DNA of 64,000 nucleotides. It comes from Gemmatimonadota bacterium. Its GTDB lineage: Bacteria; JAAXHH01. Below the pieces are notes generated by a model. It did no database searches. It was given only the letters and a program-made list of their open reading frames with translations, and was not told the DNA's origin. Positions 41,246 to 51,016 of the stretch are shown in pieces. The stretch is from NCBI GenBank assembly GCA_009841265.1, contig VXMB01000009.1:603911-667910 (forward strand), written 5' to 3'. Each line of letters begins with the position of its first letter. Within the stretch, counting starts at the first letter, position 1. The position numbers were made by a program, and so were the translations under genes.

Positions 41246-42313
41246 ATGTACACACCGATCGCTGACAAGACCCTCCGCACGGGCGAGACGCTTGAAATCG
41301 GTGTCGTGCTTGCCCCGGACAACCACGCACCAAACGGCGACCACGCGCCGGACGGCGACCACGCGCCGGCCGATCAGGAGACGGACGACAACATGGCGGC
41401 CGACCACGCGCCGCTCGTCCGGCCGATCCTGGCACACAAGTCGAGCAACGAGCAGTGGCACCTCGACGAGGTGTTTGCCAGTCGGGTCGACCCCCTCGAA
41501 ACCAGGTTCTACCTCGGCCGCCTCGATGGTCGGTCAGTCTGCAACATCATGGTCAGCGAGCACGACGGCATCGGAATCGTGAGCCACGTGTACACCATGC
41601 CCGAACACCGCCGCAAGGGCATAGCCCGGCTCGTCATGACCGAGCAGATGGCGGATTTTCAGGTCCGGAGCGGCCGGTACCTGACGCTGTCCACCGGTTA
41701 CGACACCCATCCCTACTATCTGTACCACGGCTTCGGTTTCCGTAGCGTCGTGCCGGAATCGGGCCACATGAAGTATATGAGGCACGCCGAGTTCGAGGCG
41801 GCTCATTTTCGCGTCGACGAGGACGGCGAAGCGCGCGTAATCCCGGGGGACTGGAAGCACTGGCCATCGCTGAACGTGTTATGTGCCCAGGACGGGCCGC
41901 CATTTCTGCGTAATGTAGGGCTGGGACATGTCGGGCCGCGAATGTTCGAGGGGGCCTACCTGGAGTTGATGAAGCAGACGCGGGATGATGAAGATGTCCA
42001 GGTCCGGCTGGTGGTCACGGAGCGCGGCGCGGTCGTGGGCTATGCGACACTGGTGCCGGACGCCCGGTGGCGCGGCGAGACCTTGCTCCTCGACCTGACC
42101 ATTCATGCAGCGTTCAGGGCGCAACTGAAGGCCCTGCTCGAGTCGTTTGCTCTGCCGTTCGGACGCAAGGTGCTCTGCCACGTCGAACCGGGCGACGGCC
42201 CGAAGACCACCGCATTGGAAGGCGCGGGGTTCATCCACGAGGCTACGCTTCGGCAGCAGTTCAAGGCGGCCGGCAACGTGCTGGATGTCGAGGTGTACGC
42301 ACGGTACGCCTGA
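41246..42313 (+). CDS. GNAT family N-acetyltransferase with repeat-rich N terminus
   Basis: A 355-residue protein. Residues 60-180 form a GNAT domain with the acetyl-CoA loop M-P-E-H-R-R-K-G-I-A-R-L-V and the Y-L-Y-H-G-F-G-F closing block. The C-terminal half (about 220-350) also has a GNAT-like beta pattern, with VVTERGAVVGYATLVPDARW and FALPFGRKVLCHV, and may be a second, degenerate domain. The N-terminal 55 residues contain an 18-bp repeat that encodes D-H-A-P-D/N-G units and an acidic run. The substrate is unknown; the paired-domain layout resembles Eis-type enzymes only in outline. Confidence 0.7.
   Translation: MYTPIADKTLRTGETLEIGVVLAPDNHAPNGDHAPDGDHAPADQETDDNMAADHAPLVRPILAHKSSNEQWHLDEVFASRVDPLETRFYLGRLDGRSVCNIMVSEHDGIGIVSHVYTMPEHRRKGIARLVMTEQMADFQVRSGRYLTLSTGYDTHPYYLYHGFGFRSVVPESGHMKYMRHAEFEAAHFRVDEDGEARVIPGDWKHWPSLNVLCAQDGPPFLRNVGLGHVGPRMFEGAYLELMKQTRDDEDVQVRLVVTERGAVVGYATLVPDARWRGETLLLDLTIHAAFRAQLKALLESFALPFGRKVLCHVEPGDGPKTTALEGAGFIHEATLRQQFKAAGNVLDVEVYARYA
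41321..41374 (+). repeat. 18-bp tandem repeat at the 5' end of a GNAT gene
   Basis: Three units: AACCACGCACCAAACGGC, GACCACGCGCCGGACGGC and GACCACGCGCCGGCCGAT. They encode (D/N)-H-A-P-x-G, keeping frame. Confidence 0.9.
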
Positions 42314-42372
42314 CCCCGGCTGCCGCCCGACCTCAGTCTGATCCCGACTGCCGCCTGACCCCTGCTACCGCC
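42311..42372 (+). repeat. 17-bp repeat between convergent genes
   Basis: TGACCCCGGCTGCCGCC at 42311-42327, TGATCCCGACTGCCGCC at 42339-42355, and TGACCCCTGCTACCGCC at 42356-42372. The first copy carries the GNAT stop codon. The 42314-42410 interval has no gene; its function is not evident. Confidence 0.8.
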
Positions 42373-42410
42373 TGTCTAGCTCGACGCCGCCGTCGCCGTA
42401 CGCCTTCGGA

Positions 42411-43835
42411 CTAGCCCGGTTCCGCTGCGCCCCCACGCTCCAGACTGTTCAGCGTCTTCTCGTGGATGCCGCCGAATCCCCCATTGCTCATGAAAACGAT
42501 CCGGTCGCCCGGCGCCGCCTGACCGGCCAATCTTGAAACGATCTCATCCACGCTGCCCGGGGCTTCGGCGTCCACGCCGCGTTTACGCAGCCCCGCTTCC
42601 AGTTCTTCCACCGAAAACCGGTTTCCCGGAGGTGCCTTCTCGGGCAGATAGACGGGCGCGATAAGCACACGGTCCGCCTGGTCGAAGGCGGTGGCATATT
42701 CGTCCTGGAAGTTCCGCCGGATGGTGGTCGCCGAACGGGGTTCGAAAACCGCCCAGGTCCGCCGGCCGGGCGCGGCCTTGCTGAGTGCGTCCAGCGTGGC
42801 CCGGACGGCCGTGGGGTGGTGGGCGAAGTCGTCGTAGACCGTAATGCCATTTACTTCGCCCCGTACCTCGAGGCGTCGTTTCACGCCGGGAAAGGACGCG
42901 AGACCCCGGGTCAGGTCCGGCCACGATACCCCGTATTGGCGTGCCGCGGCGACCACCGCCAGGGCGTTCCTGACATTGTGGTCGCCGAGCTGGCCCGTCG
43001 ACAGCCGGGCGCGGTGCTCGTCTCGTTCATACAGATCGAAAGACGTGCCCCCGGGATCGAAGGACACGTTGCGTGCCGACCACCGGACGCCTGACGACAT
43101 GCCCAGGGTATGGACGGTACAGTATGCGTGGGAAGCGAGTGTCTGGACGTGCTCGTCGTCCTCCGGACCGATCAACAACCCGTTTTCGGGGATGATGTTG
43201 ACCAGCCTCCTGAAGGAAAGCGCGATCTCGTCGATCGAATCGTAGATGTCCGCGTGATCGAATTCGACGTTATTGATAATCACCGTATCGGGCAGGTAAT
43301 GCAGGAACTTCGCCCGCTTGTCGAAGAAGGCGCTGTCGTATTCGTCGCCTTCCAGGATGAACAGCTCGCCCGAGCCCAGCCGCGCGCCGGTCTGCCAGCC
43401 GATGGGCACGCCCCCGACAATGTAGCTGGGATCCAGACCGGCCTCGGTGAGCACCCAGGCTAGCATCGCCGTCGTCGTCGTCTTGCCGTGAGTACCGGTG
43501 ACCACGATTGATTTGCGGTTCCACAGGAAGAAGGACTTGAGCGTCTCCGGCATGGAAGCGTATCGGATCTTCCGGTCCAGCACGGCCTCGGCCTCGGGAT
43601 TGCCCCGTGAAACGGCGTTACCGATGACCACGAGGTCCGGCCGAGGATCCAGGTTGGCGGCAGCGAATCCCTCGTACACGGGTATCTGCTGCTCCGAGAG
43701 TACCGTGCTCATCGGGGGATATACGTTCTCGTCGCTTCCGGTGACCCGGTGTCCCAGGGACTTGAGCATCACGGCGAGCGCGCCCATGCCCGTGCCGCAG
43801 GCGGCCACCAGGTGAATGTGAAGCGGTCGGGACAT
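42411..43835 (-). CDS. mpl: UDP-N-acetylmuramate:L-alanyl-gamma-D-glutamyl-meso-diaminopimelate ligase (Mpl)
   Basis: Ligates recycled murein tripeptide to UDP-MurNAc. The protein has 474 residues with Mur ligase layout: N-terminal LVAACGTGMGALAVML, ATP loop GTHGKTTTT (about residue 112), FILEGDEYDSAFFDKRAKFLHY (the Mpl-type substrate block), NNVEFDHADIY, GDHNVRNALA, YDDFAHHPTAV and FEPRSATT. The GTGMG N-terminal loop and EGDEYD... block separate it from MurC. The start is the ATG at 43835; an open frame runs further upstream but is inside the TPR gene. It follows the TPR gene with two bases between, indicating one operon. Confidence 0.95.
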   Translation of the reverse strand: MSRPLHIHLVAACGTGMGALAVMLKSLGHRVTGSDENVYPPMSTVLSEQQIPVYEGFAAANLDPRPDLVVIGNAVSRGNPEAEAVLDRKIRYASMPETLKSFFLWNRKSIVVTGTHGKTTTTAMLAWVLTEAGLDPSYIVGGVPIGWQTGARLGSGELFILEGDEYDSAFFDKRAKFLHYLPDTVIINNVEFDHADIYDSIDEIALSFRRLVNIIPENGLLIGPEDDEHVQTLASHAYCTVHTLGMSSGVRWSARNVSFDPGGTSFDLYERDEHRARLSTGQLGDHNVRNALAVVAAARQYGVSWPDLTRGLASFPGVKRRLEVRGEVNGITVYDDFAHHPTAVRATLDALSKAAPGRRTWAVFEPRSATTIRRNFQDEYATAFDQADRVLIAPVYLPEKAPPGNRFSVEELEAGLRKRGVDAEAPGSVDEIVSRLAGQAAPGDRIVFMSNGGFGGIHEKTLNSLERGGAAEPG

Positions 43836-43837
43836 GG

Positions 43838-45751
43838 TCACGGCATGGGGGGATGGTCTTCGGTCAGTTCCCGAATCTTGCGGCGGGCGGCGTCGTTCCT
43901 GAAGTGGTCGGGATGGGCGAGAAGCAGGGTCTCGTACTCGGTGAGCGCGCGGGGGATGTCGCCGATCTTCGTTTCGTAGATCTCCGCGATCCGCCAGTGG
44001 GCGGCGGCGACGCGGCGGCTCTCCGGGTACCGCTCGATCAGGTCCTGCAGGGCCGCGACGGCCTGGAAAGGCTTGCCCATCCCTTCGAGCAACATCCCGA
44101 TGTCCAGGATGACGGTGTCGGCGATCGGGCTCTCCGCGTTTTCTTCGACAAACGACTTGCAGGAATCCAGGGCCTCCTGGTCCTTGTACTGGCGTCGTAG
44201 CCGCACCGACCGGATGTAATCGGAAAGCGGGCCGTCTCCGCCCTGGCGGCCTTCCGCGATCAGGATGGTCCACGCCAGTGCATCGTTGGCATAGGGACTG
44301 CCCGTATAGCGGTCCGCCGTCTCCCGAAAATGACCAAGGGCATCGTCCAGCCGGTTCTGGAACAGCGCCATTTCGCCCAGGTGGTATTGCGTCCGGGCCC
44401 GGGTCTCGGCTTCGGTGGTATCGACCTCCGGTTCGAGGATGGCGTTGTACTGGACGATCGCGTCCTCCAGGCTGCCCATGACGACGTAACATTCCGCCAT
44501 ACCGAATCGGGCTTTCTCCCGGTACTCCGGCGCGGAAGCGTCCGCCAGCAATGAACGGTACATGGCGAGCGCCCGCGGCGCGTCCCGGTAATGGACCAGG
44601 AGCAGGTCCGCCAGATTGGACATGGCCTCGTCTCGGAACTCCGTATTCGGATACTGCGCGATGATCTGCCGGTAGGTCTCGGCGGCATCGTCCATGCCGC
44701 CACGTTTCCGGTACGCCAGGGCAAGGCCGGTATACGCTTCGGCGTGCAGGTCCTCCGACCCATTCGCCCCGATTAACTCCCGGTACGTAGCGATGGCGTC
44801 CTTGTGATGCCCCTCCCGCAATGCCCAATCGGCATACCGGACCAGGTACTTCCCGCTGTCCCCGTCCAGCCGGTCCGCTTCACGGTACGCCGCGAGCGCT
44901 TCCACCGGCTTTCCGGACCGAAGATAGAAACCGCCGAGCAGGTCCTGGGCATCCTTGCTGTCCCGGTGTTCAGCCACCGCCGCACGCAGCGCCTGCTCCA
45001 CGAGTTCCTGACTTCCGATCGACGCGAGCAGGTCGATCCGGTCGTTGACGATACGCCACTGGCCGGGTTGCTGCGTCAACCAGCGCGTGAATTCCCTTAC
45101 GGCGCCCGGCACCTCGAATGCACTGGTATAGACGCTGGCGAGCGCCAGGGCGAAAGCCTCCGGGTTGCCCAGCCGCTTCCGGCCGTCCAGGTAAGTCTGA
45201 ATAGCCCGGTCGTACGCCTCTCTTCTGAGGTGCAGATTGGCGATTTGGCTTACGGCCGATTCGCTCTGCGGAAAGCGTTCCAGCATATCTCGAATCTGTT
45301 CCTCCGCTTCGTCGTCCCGTCCGGCGCCGTAGAGCGCTTCGGCAAGCCTGCCGCGCAATCTTGAATCGTCGGGAGACTTCGCGATGTGCGTTTCGAGCAG
45401 AGGTATCAGTTTATTGTACGCTTCCAGCCGGAAGTACAGCCTGAGGGCGCCGTTCAGGGCGGAACGGTTATCCGGGTCATCCTGCAACACCCGTTCGAAC
45501 AGGACGACGGCCCGGTCGTACTGCCGGAGGCGTTCCAGGCTCCTGGCCTGTTCGATCCGCCGGTTCAGGTCGGCGGCCCGGTTGAGTTGTCCCTCGACGT
45601 TCGAGGGCAGGGAAAACAGAACCGCCAGAAATACGGCGAGCAGACCGTCAACGAGAAGCGTGCGGCGTGGTTTGGCAAGCAGGCAGCTTACGAGATGTAT
45701 GCGTCGCGGGGCAATGCCGCGAAGCGCTTCGGGGATGCGATTCACGATCAC
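43838..45751 (-). CDS. Exported tetratricopeptide-repeat protein
   Basis: A 637-residue protein with an N-terminal hydrophobic segment (LVDGLLAVFLAVLFSLPS about residues 33-50) and then about 12-14 TPR-type helix pairs, for example AVVLFERVLQDDPDNRSALNGALRLYF, and AYTGLALAYRKRGGMDDAAETYRQIIAQYPNTEF. It is probably a periplasmic or outer-membrane scaffold. The start GTG at 45751 has no clear Shine-Dalgarno and is three bases after the DUF4175 gene stop, so it depends on coupling. The mpl gene follows by two bases. The specific partner is not known. Confidence 0.8.
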   Translation of the reverse strand: MIVNRIPEALRGIAPRRIHLVSCLLAKPRRTLLVDGLLAVFLAVLFSLPSNVEGQLNRAADLNRRIEQARSLERLRQYDRAVVLFERVLQDDPDNRSALNGALRLYFRLEAYNKLIPLLETHIAKSPDDSRLRGRLAEALYGAGRDDEAEEQIRDMLERFPQSESAVSQIANLHLRREAYDRAIQTYLDGRKRLGNPEAFALALASVYTSAFEVPGAVREFTRWLTQQPGQWRIVNDRIDLLASIGSQELVEQALRAAVAEHRDSKDAQDLLGGFYLRSGKPVEALAAYREADRLDGDSGKYLVRYADWALREGHHKDAIATYRELIGANGSEDLHAEAYTGLALAYRKRGGMDDAAETYRQIIAQYPNTEFRDEAMSNLADLLLVHYRDAPRALAMYRSLLADASAPEYREKARFGMAECYVVMGSLEDAIVQYNAILEPEVDTTEAETRARTQYHLGEMALFQNRLDDALGHFRETADRYTGSPYANDALAWTILIAEGRQGGDGPLSDYIRSVRLRRQYKDQEALDSCKSFVEENAESPIADTVILDIGMLLEGMGKPFQAVAALQDLIERYPESRRVAAAHWRIAEIYETKIGDIPRALTEYETLLLAHPDHFRNDAARRKIRELTEDHPPMP

Positions 45752-45754
45752 CGC

Positions 45755-48700
45755 CTAGTTCACGACCGGAACGTGGGAAAGCGCGCGGAAATAGGCTCGA
45801 ATGAGCGCTTCGTATTCCTGTGGAAAAGCGCCTTCGTCTATGCGGCCCAGGACATCGTCACGCAAAGTGCGTTCGAACCGGGTCAGGTCGCCGGAAAGAT
45901 CGCCGGGTGACGGGCGGGTCGCCAGGTCCTCGCCCGGGGCGGCCCTGCGCCTTTCCTCGCGCCGCTGGCCGCGTATGGACCTGGAAGCGTCCAGCAGCCT
46001 GGACAGGATCCGTTGCTGGCGCTCCACCAGGGCAGGATCGATCTGGTACTGCTGCAACTCCCGTACCGTGTCTTCCATCTCCTTTTCGATTTCCTGCAGC
46101 CGTCCGAGGACCTGGCCCTGGTTGACCTGTTGCTCCCGCCGCAGTTGCTCCAGGCTCTTTCGCAACGCTTCCTGCCGGGCCGCCAGCCTGGAAACCTGCG
46201 CCTGGGTCTGCAGATCCATTTCCCCCTCCGCCTCGTCCATCATCTGGTTCATCTGGTCGTTGATACCGGTCTGTTGCCTCGCCATGCCCTGCAGCCGTTC
46301 GATGAGATCCATCATGCCGGAGGACGAACCGGAATTCGCCATGTTGCGCATGGCCCGCTGCAGGGCGAGCACGGTTTCGTTCAGCGCCTCCATGGCAGCC
46401 AGCTGCTCCTCGGCGGCGGAATCGCGTTCCTGTTCGGCCAGGTGGCCCTCCGCGCGATCCATGCTGTTCAGTGTTTCTCCCAGCGCTCGTCCAATGGCCG
46501 GCGAGATGAACATCGTCTTACGGGCGATGGATACGAGGTCATTGGTTACGAGCGATGTGCCATCCGAGAGACCCTGCTGGTCCTCCGAAAGGATATCGAT
46601 CCGGGTGACGGACCCGCCTGGTTGACGCGTGCGTTCGTTGAGGCTCTCCTGGCCGACGGAGAGATCGACCAATTTGTGCATCGCGCGCCGCATGCCCTCT
46701 GCGATTTCCTGCATCCGGTCTTCCTGAAGCTGGTCCTGGATCTCCTCCAGTTGCTGGCCCAGGGCGGATAGCGACCGGGACATTTCGGTCTGGCCTTCCA
46801 TCGCCTGCTGCATCCTGCCCAGTCTGAGCTGCGAGGCGATCTGTTCCATGGAATCCGTCATTTCCCGGCGTTCCATTTCCCTGGACGCGTCCCGTACGCT
46901 TTCAGCGGGCATGTCCCGGAACGCTTCCATTTCGTTGGCCAGATGCTCGAGACCGCGTTGCAGCGAACCCGTTTCCTTGCCCAGTTGCTCCTGCTTATCC
47001 GCCAGGTCCATCCCTTCCCTGCCGTCCGACGTATTCTCCGTGGCATAGCGCAGTTCGTCCTGCCGGGCGGCGAGGTCCTGTGCCTGGCGAACGGCGGCCA
47101 TCAACTGTTGCTCCGTCCGGATTCGCTTCAGAATGGAGAGACTGCGCTCCAGGCGTTTCAGAAACTCCTCCTGCTCGAACTCGAACGCTTCCATCGACGC
47201 TTTCAACTGTTCGTCGTCGATGTTCTGAAGGGCTTGTTTCAGGTCGCGCATGGCCTCCAGCAGCTCGGGCGTGGCAATCTCCTGGAACAGCTTTCTCAAT
47301 TGGTCCATCTTGTCGATGAGTTCCTGGCTCATCGAATCGTGGTCTTCCAGGGTTTCCATGGCCGCCTTCACCGCTTCGGCCGCCTTGAGGAGTTCATCGG
47401 TCGCCTGTTCCTGGCCGGCCAGGACGGACTCGATTTCCTTCTTCTGCTCCCAGGTCAACTCCTGCGTCTGAGCGCCTTCCGCCTCCTGCCGCGCCTTCTG
47501 GTCCAGCGTCCGGTTCAGCGCTTCTATCTTCTTCTTCGACTCCTCCTGCTCTTGCAGCAGGTCTTCCATGTCGGTGACCTGCTGCTCCTGCGTATCGTCG
47601 ATCTGTTCGTAGATCTCTTCTATCGTCGGAAACCGGACCGTGTAGGTTCGGCTTACCGCCCGTTTGGGCCCCGAAACCGTGTCGTTGTCATACAGTTCGA
47701 TCCGGTAGGAGACCACGTCTCCCGGAAACAGGTTTTCAGAGGACAGGTCCCAGACGAAGGGTTGCGTCATCATCGTGGACTCCGTGTCCACGGGGATGGG
47801 CCTGACCTGCTCTTCGCCTCCGGGTTCCTTCCGGTGGATCAGGTTCATGGCGGAGAACCCGAAGTCGTCCGTGGCCGATACCAGGAACGGAACGACCATG
47901 TTCTCCGTGAGGTCGGTGTCCCGGCCCGGAGACAGGATCCGCAAGGACGGCATGCGGTCCGGCAGAGCGATGATCCGGTACCAGGCGGGATTCACGTTTT
48001 CGTGACCGTCCGCGTTGCGCAGCGAGATGCGGTACCGCCCGTCGGACCGCACGGTCAGCGGCGCCGCGGCCGTGTCGTCTACCACCGCCATGGTTATCGG
48101 CCTGTCCGCATGCTCTAGGTAAATCTCCGCTTCCGACAGGTCACGGCCCGCGTTCACGGCGGCCAGTTCCACCTTCGTTCCTTTTAGCGCGACGATATCT
48201 CCGCCTTCCATAGTGGTTCTGGGCGCCAGCCTGGTATAGGCCGGATAGTGATAGGTCAGGTGCAGCGCGCCGAGGAACGGGCGGTCTATGGCGCTGATTC
48301 GGAAGGGAGGGGTGACGGCGTCTCCGGCTTCGATGACGTAGGTCAGGCTTTCCCGGATCTCACGCACGGTGTGGCTGTAAGATGCAGGCGCCGTGACTCT
48401 CATCTCCACGGCATTCCGCAATCCGTCGTCGGAGACCAGTTGCAGAACGGCCCGGTCGGGTCGCTCCCCGGACGCTTCGGCCATGATCGTGACCTGTCCG
48501 CCCGATGTGACTTCCACGTCGCCGGGCGCAACGCTCAGAAACGTGCGTTGCGGAGGTTGGAAATGGGTCAGGGGGCTTGCCAGGCGGTTCAGCGCGCCCG
48601 AAAGCGGCGTGCCGAAGGCCGCCATCGCGATCAGTGCCAGCAGCGCGGCAATGCCGAATCCCCTGGCGGACCGGACGATGCTGTGCCGCTGATCCGCTTC

Positions 48701-49147
48701 GTTGAAATCCACCGATTCGGTGTGCCGCGCGGTATCCGATACCGCCGCGTCCAATAATGCGGGAGAGGTCCTGTAAGCACTGGAACCCGCCTGCCGCTGC
48801 TCGGCGAGTTGCAGGGCCACGGTGACCCGGTCGTTCAGGTCGGGATACCGGCGATCGACTCGCCGGGCGAGGTCCTCGTCGGACAAACCGTAGCGCAGGC
48901 GGTCCAGACAGCGCCGGACGGGCCAGGCCGCGAGGAGTAGGATCCCCGCCGCGATCAGGCCCAGGCGAACCGCCCGGCCGAGATACAGGTAGGATTCGAG
49001 CGCGGCCAGGCAAAGCGCGAGGATGCAGATCAGCGCGCCGGCGGTGAGCAGCCCTTCGACGATGACGATCCACCGGCTTCGGTTGCGTAGCGCGTGAAGC
49101 CGGTTTCGCAGCGCGTGCCAGGTGGAAAGGGTCGTTTTACTCGGCAC
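45755..49147 (-). CDS. DUF4175 family membrane protein
   Basis: A 1130-residue protein. Residues 25-75 hold two membrane helices (VEGLLTAGALICILALCLAAL and LGLIAAGILLLAAWPV), and another helix is near 165-185. An extended beta-rich periplasmic part (about 190-500) is followed by about 600 residues of Gln/Glu/Met-rich coiled coil (e.g. DMEDLLQEQEESKKKIEAL, MARQQTGINDQMNQMMDEAEGEM). This matches DUF4175, a family in FCB and alphaproteobacterial genomes with unknown role. Start GTG with GAGGA six bases upstream. It begins 31 bases downstream of the S41 protease gene and is followed by the TPR gene. Confidence 0.85.
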   Translation of the reverse strand: MPSKTTLSTWHALRNRLHALRNRSRWIVIVEGLLTAGALICILALCLAALESYLYLGRAVRLGLIAAGILLLAAWPVRRCLDRLRYGLSDEDLARRVDRRYPDLNDRVTVALQLAEQRQAGSSAYRTSPALLDAAVSDTARHTESVDFNEADQRHSIVRSARGFGIAALLALIAMAAFGTPLSGALNRLASPLTHFQPPQRTFLSVAPGDVEVTSGGQVTIMAEASGERPDRAVLQLVSDDGLRNAVEMRVTAPASYSHTVREIRESLTYVIEAGDAVTPPFRISAIDRPFLGALHLTYHYPAYTRLAPRTTMEGGDIVALKGTKVELAAVNAGRDLSEAEIYLEHADRPITMAVVDDTAAAPLTVRSDGRYRISLRNADGHENVNPAWYRIIALPDRMPSLRILSPGRDTDLTENMVVPFLVSATDDFGFSAMNLIHRKEPGGEEQVRPIPVDTESTMMTQPFVWDLSSENLFPGDVVSYRIELYDNDTVSGPKRAVSRTYTVRFPTIEEIYEQIDDTQEQQVTDMEDLLQEQEESKKKIEALNRTLDQKARQEAEGAQTQELTWEQKKEIESVLAGQEQATDELLKAAEAVKAAMETLEDHDSMSQELIDKMDQLRKLFQEIATPELLEAMRDLKQALQNIDDEQLKASMEAFEFEQEEFLKRLERSLSILKRIRTEQQLMAAVRQAQDLAARQDELRYATENTSDGREGMDLADKQEQLGKETGSLQRGLEHLANEMEAFRDMPAESVRDASREMERREMTDSMEQIASQLRLGRMQQAMEGQTEMSRSLSALGQQLEEIQDQLQEDRMQEIAEGMRRAMHKLVDLSVGQESLNERTRQPGGSVTRIDILSEDQQGLSDGTSLVTNDLVSIARKTMFISPAIGRALGETLNSMDRAEGHLAEQERDSAAEEQLAAMEALNETVLALQRAMRNMANSGSSSGMMDLIERLQGMARQQTGINDQMNQMMDEAEGEMDLQTQAQVSRLAARQEALRKSLEQLRREQQVNQGQVLGRLQEIEKEMEDTVRELQQYQIDPALVERQQRILSRLLDASRSIRGQRREERRRAAPGEDLATRPSPGDLSGDLTRFERTLRDDVLGRIDEGAFPQEYEALIRAYFRALSHVPVVN

Positions 49148-49177
49148 GGTCAGTCCTCGAGCTTCTGTCGACTTACG

Positions 49178-50899
49178 CTATTGCTGTACCAGCATTTCGT
49201 GAGAGTAAAACAGCTGGCGGGCCTGCTGGAGTTGCTCGTCGCCGGCCGCGGCTACGCGGCTGGCTTCCTCGTCACCCCAGAGATTCCGGGCGAGCGACCG
49301 CTTCAGCTGGAGTTCGATGACATCCCGGTCGTCGTTGAACTCCTCGTCGGAGAACGATATCCCCGAGTCCCGGACCTGGACCTTGAAGGCTTCCAGCATT
49401 GCTTCGTCGACCTGGAACTCCCGCAGAAAGACGTCGAAATCATCCCTGAGGTCCTGCCGGTCCGCCTGGAATACACCGTAGGCGTTGGCGAATTCGAAAC
49501 AGGCCCGGTCGAAAGGCAACCATCCCCTGTACTTGCCGATCACGAAGGGGTACGTGCGTTTCGGGGCCGGGATCACGACGTCGGGAGAGATGCCGCCGTC
49601 TCCATAGACCGTACGGCCGGCGGCGGTGGTGAATTCCGTGCGCTCCGGGATGTCAGCCTGGCCCGCATCATCTGCCTGGTCCGCATCGTCTGCCTGGCCC
49701 ACATGGCCCTCTTCCGTACCGGATTCCGCTTCCGGTCCGGTCTCTTCGGCCTCTCCGGCCTCGCCAGTCTCGCCGGTCTCGCTGAACGAGCCTTCGACGT
49801 ATTCCTGAAAGGACTTGTTCTTATAGTCCCGCTGGATCATCCGGCCGCTCGGGGTGTAGTATCTGGCGGTCGTCAGCTTGAGCGCGGAACCGTCCGTCAG
49901 GTGAGGCTCCGCGAAGAGGGTCTGAACGAGGCCCTTGCCGAAGCTGCGGGTTCCGGCGATTACGCCCCTGTCCCAGTCCTGGACGGCGCCCGCCACGATT
50001 TCGGAAGCGGAGGCGGAACGGTGGTCCAGCAGGATCACCAGGGGCATTTCCCGGTGGTTTACGCCGCTTATCGATTTGAAGGTCTGGTTGGAGCTCCGGT
50101 TCCTTCCCATGGTCTTGACGATTACGCGGCCTTCGGGGATGAACTTGCTGGACACTTCGACCGCCTGGTCCAGGTATCCCCCCGAATTGCCTCTCAGGTC
50201 GAGAATCAGCCGTTCCATGCCTTCTTGCTGAAGCCTGTCCAGGGCGGTCTCCAGTTCACGGGAAGTGGTCTTGGCGAACCGGATCAACTGGATGTATCCC
50301 GTCTGGTCTTCCAGCATGAAGGACGTCCTGACACTGCGAATGGGGATGCTGTCCCGGGTAATCGTCACATCGAACCGCTCGTCGACACCGGGCCGTTCGA
50401 TGGTTACGTCCACCCTGGTTCCCTTCTCCCCGCGCAGCTTCTGCCTCACCTCGTCGTGCTTGATGCCGATCGCCGATTCACCGTCGATCCGGACGATTCG
50501 GTCACCGGATTGCAGGCCGACGGCTTCCGACGGCGATTCGTCGATCACGGAAATCACGTACAGAAACCCATCCAATACGTCGAACTCGATCCCGATACCG
50601 TAGAACTTCCCGCTGAAGCGCTCGCCCATTTCGGCGAAGCTCTCCTTGCTCAGGAAGCTGGAATGGGGGTCGAGCACCTCGAGCATGCCGTCGATCGCGG
50701 CGTAGATCAACTCGCCGGGCTGGACCTCCTCCACGTAGTTGTCGTTGACCAGGTTGAGCACGCCCATCAGCAGCCTGGTGCTCGAGAAGATGTTGTCCGC
50801 CGCATGGATCGTCCTGTCGGCCGCACTGCCGAGCAGGAACGACCCGACCGCGACGAATACCAGCAGGATGGCGTATTTCGGTTTCTTCAGGGTCGACAT
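49178..50899 (-). CDS. S41 family C-terminal processing peptidase
   Basis: A 573-residue periplasmic serine protease of the Ctp/Prc type. The N terminus has a membrane or signal helix (YAILLVFVAVGSFLLG). A PDZ domain is about residues 95-180 (FYGIGIEFDVLDGFLYVISVIDESPSEAVGLQSGD). The S41 core shows LDLRGNSGGYLD, catalytic Ser297 in HRSASASE and Lys322 in TRSFGKG; the spacing of 25 matches Prc. A low-complexity acidic insert (about residues 373-420, TGETGEAGEAEE and QADDADQADDAGQAD) is repeat-encoded. A strong promoter lies 120 bases upstream. It leads the operon with DUF4175, TPR and mpl, so a murein-remodelling role is plausible. Confidence 0.9.
   Translation of the reverse strand: MSTLKKPKYAILLVFVAVGSFLLGSAADRTIHAADNIFSSTRLLMGVLNLVNDNYVEEVQPGELIYAAIDGMLEVLDPHSSFLSKESFAEMGERFSGKFYGIGIEFDVLDGFLYVISVIDESPSEAVGLQSGDRIVRIDGESAIGIKHDEVRQKLRGEKGTRVDVTIERPGVDERFDVTITRDSIPIRSVRTSFMLEDQTGYIQLIRFAKTTSRELETALDRLQQEGMERLILDLRGNSGGYLDQAVEVSSKFIPEGRVIVKTMGRNRSSNQTFKSISGVNHREMPLVILLDHRSASASEIVAGAVQDWDRGVIAGTRSFGKGLVQTLFAEPHLTDGSALKLTTARYYTPSGRMIQRDYKNKSFQEYVEGSFSETGETGEAGEAEETGPEAESGTEEGHVGQADDADQADDAGQADIPERTEFTTAAGRTVYGDGGISPDVVIPAPKRTYPFVIGKYRGWLPFDRACFEFANAYGVFQADRQDLRDDFDVFLREFQVDEAMLEAFKVQVRDSGISFSDEEFNDDRDVIELQLKRSLARNLWGDEEASRVAAAGDEQLQQARQLFYSHEMLVQQ
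49656..49783 (+). repeat. 18-bp and 9-bp repeats inside the S41 protease gene
   Basis: At 49656-49709 three 18-base units begin GCCTGGCCCGCATCATCT. At 49748-49783 four 9-base units begin GGCCTCTCC. Both encode acidic linker segments (Q-A-D-D and G-E-A) on the other strand. The 18-bp unit carries the CCTGGYC core. Confidence 0.85.
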
Positions 50900-51016
50900 A
50901 TGGCCAGGCTCCTTCGTCCCGGTCTTCCGCCCGGGATTCGACCAGGTCCGTGCAGTAAACGACCTTCAGGTTGCATGCCGGGGGAGGTCGCCAATTGATA
51001 TTAAAGTAACTAAGTA

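Noticed and set aside
42311..42372. CRISPR-like or attachment-site repeat between convergent genes
   Set aside because: Three 17-bp copies with unequal 11- and 0-base gaps do not fit a repeat-spacer array, and no integrase gene is nearby.
43836..44828. N-terminal extension of Mpl into the TPR gene
   Set aside because: The frame is open upstream, but the extension is composed of Arg/Pro/Gly-rich antisense-like residues, and the Mpl family starts at MSRPLHIHLVAACGTG.
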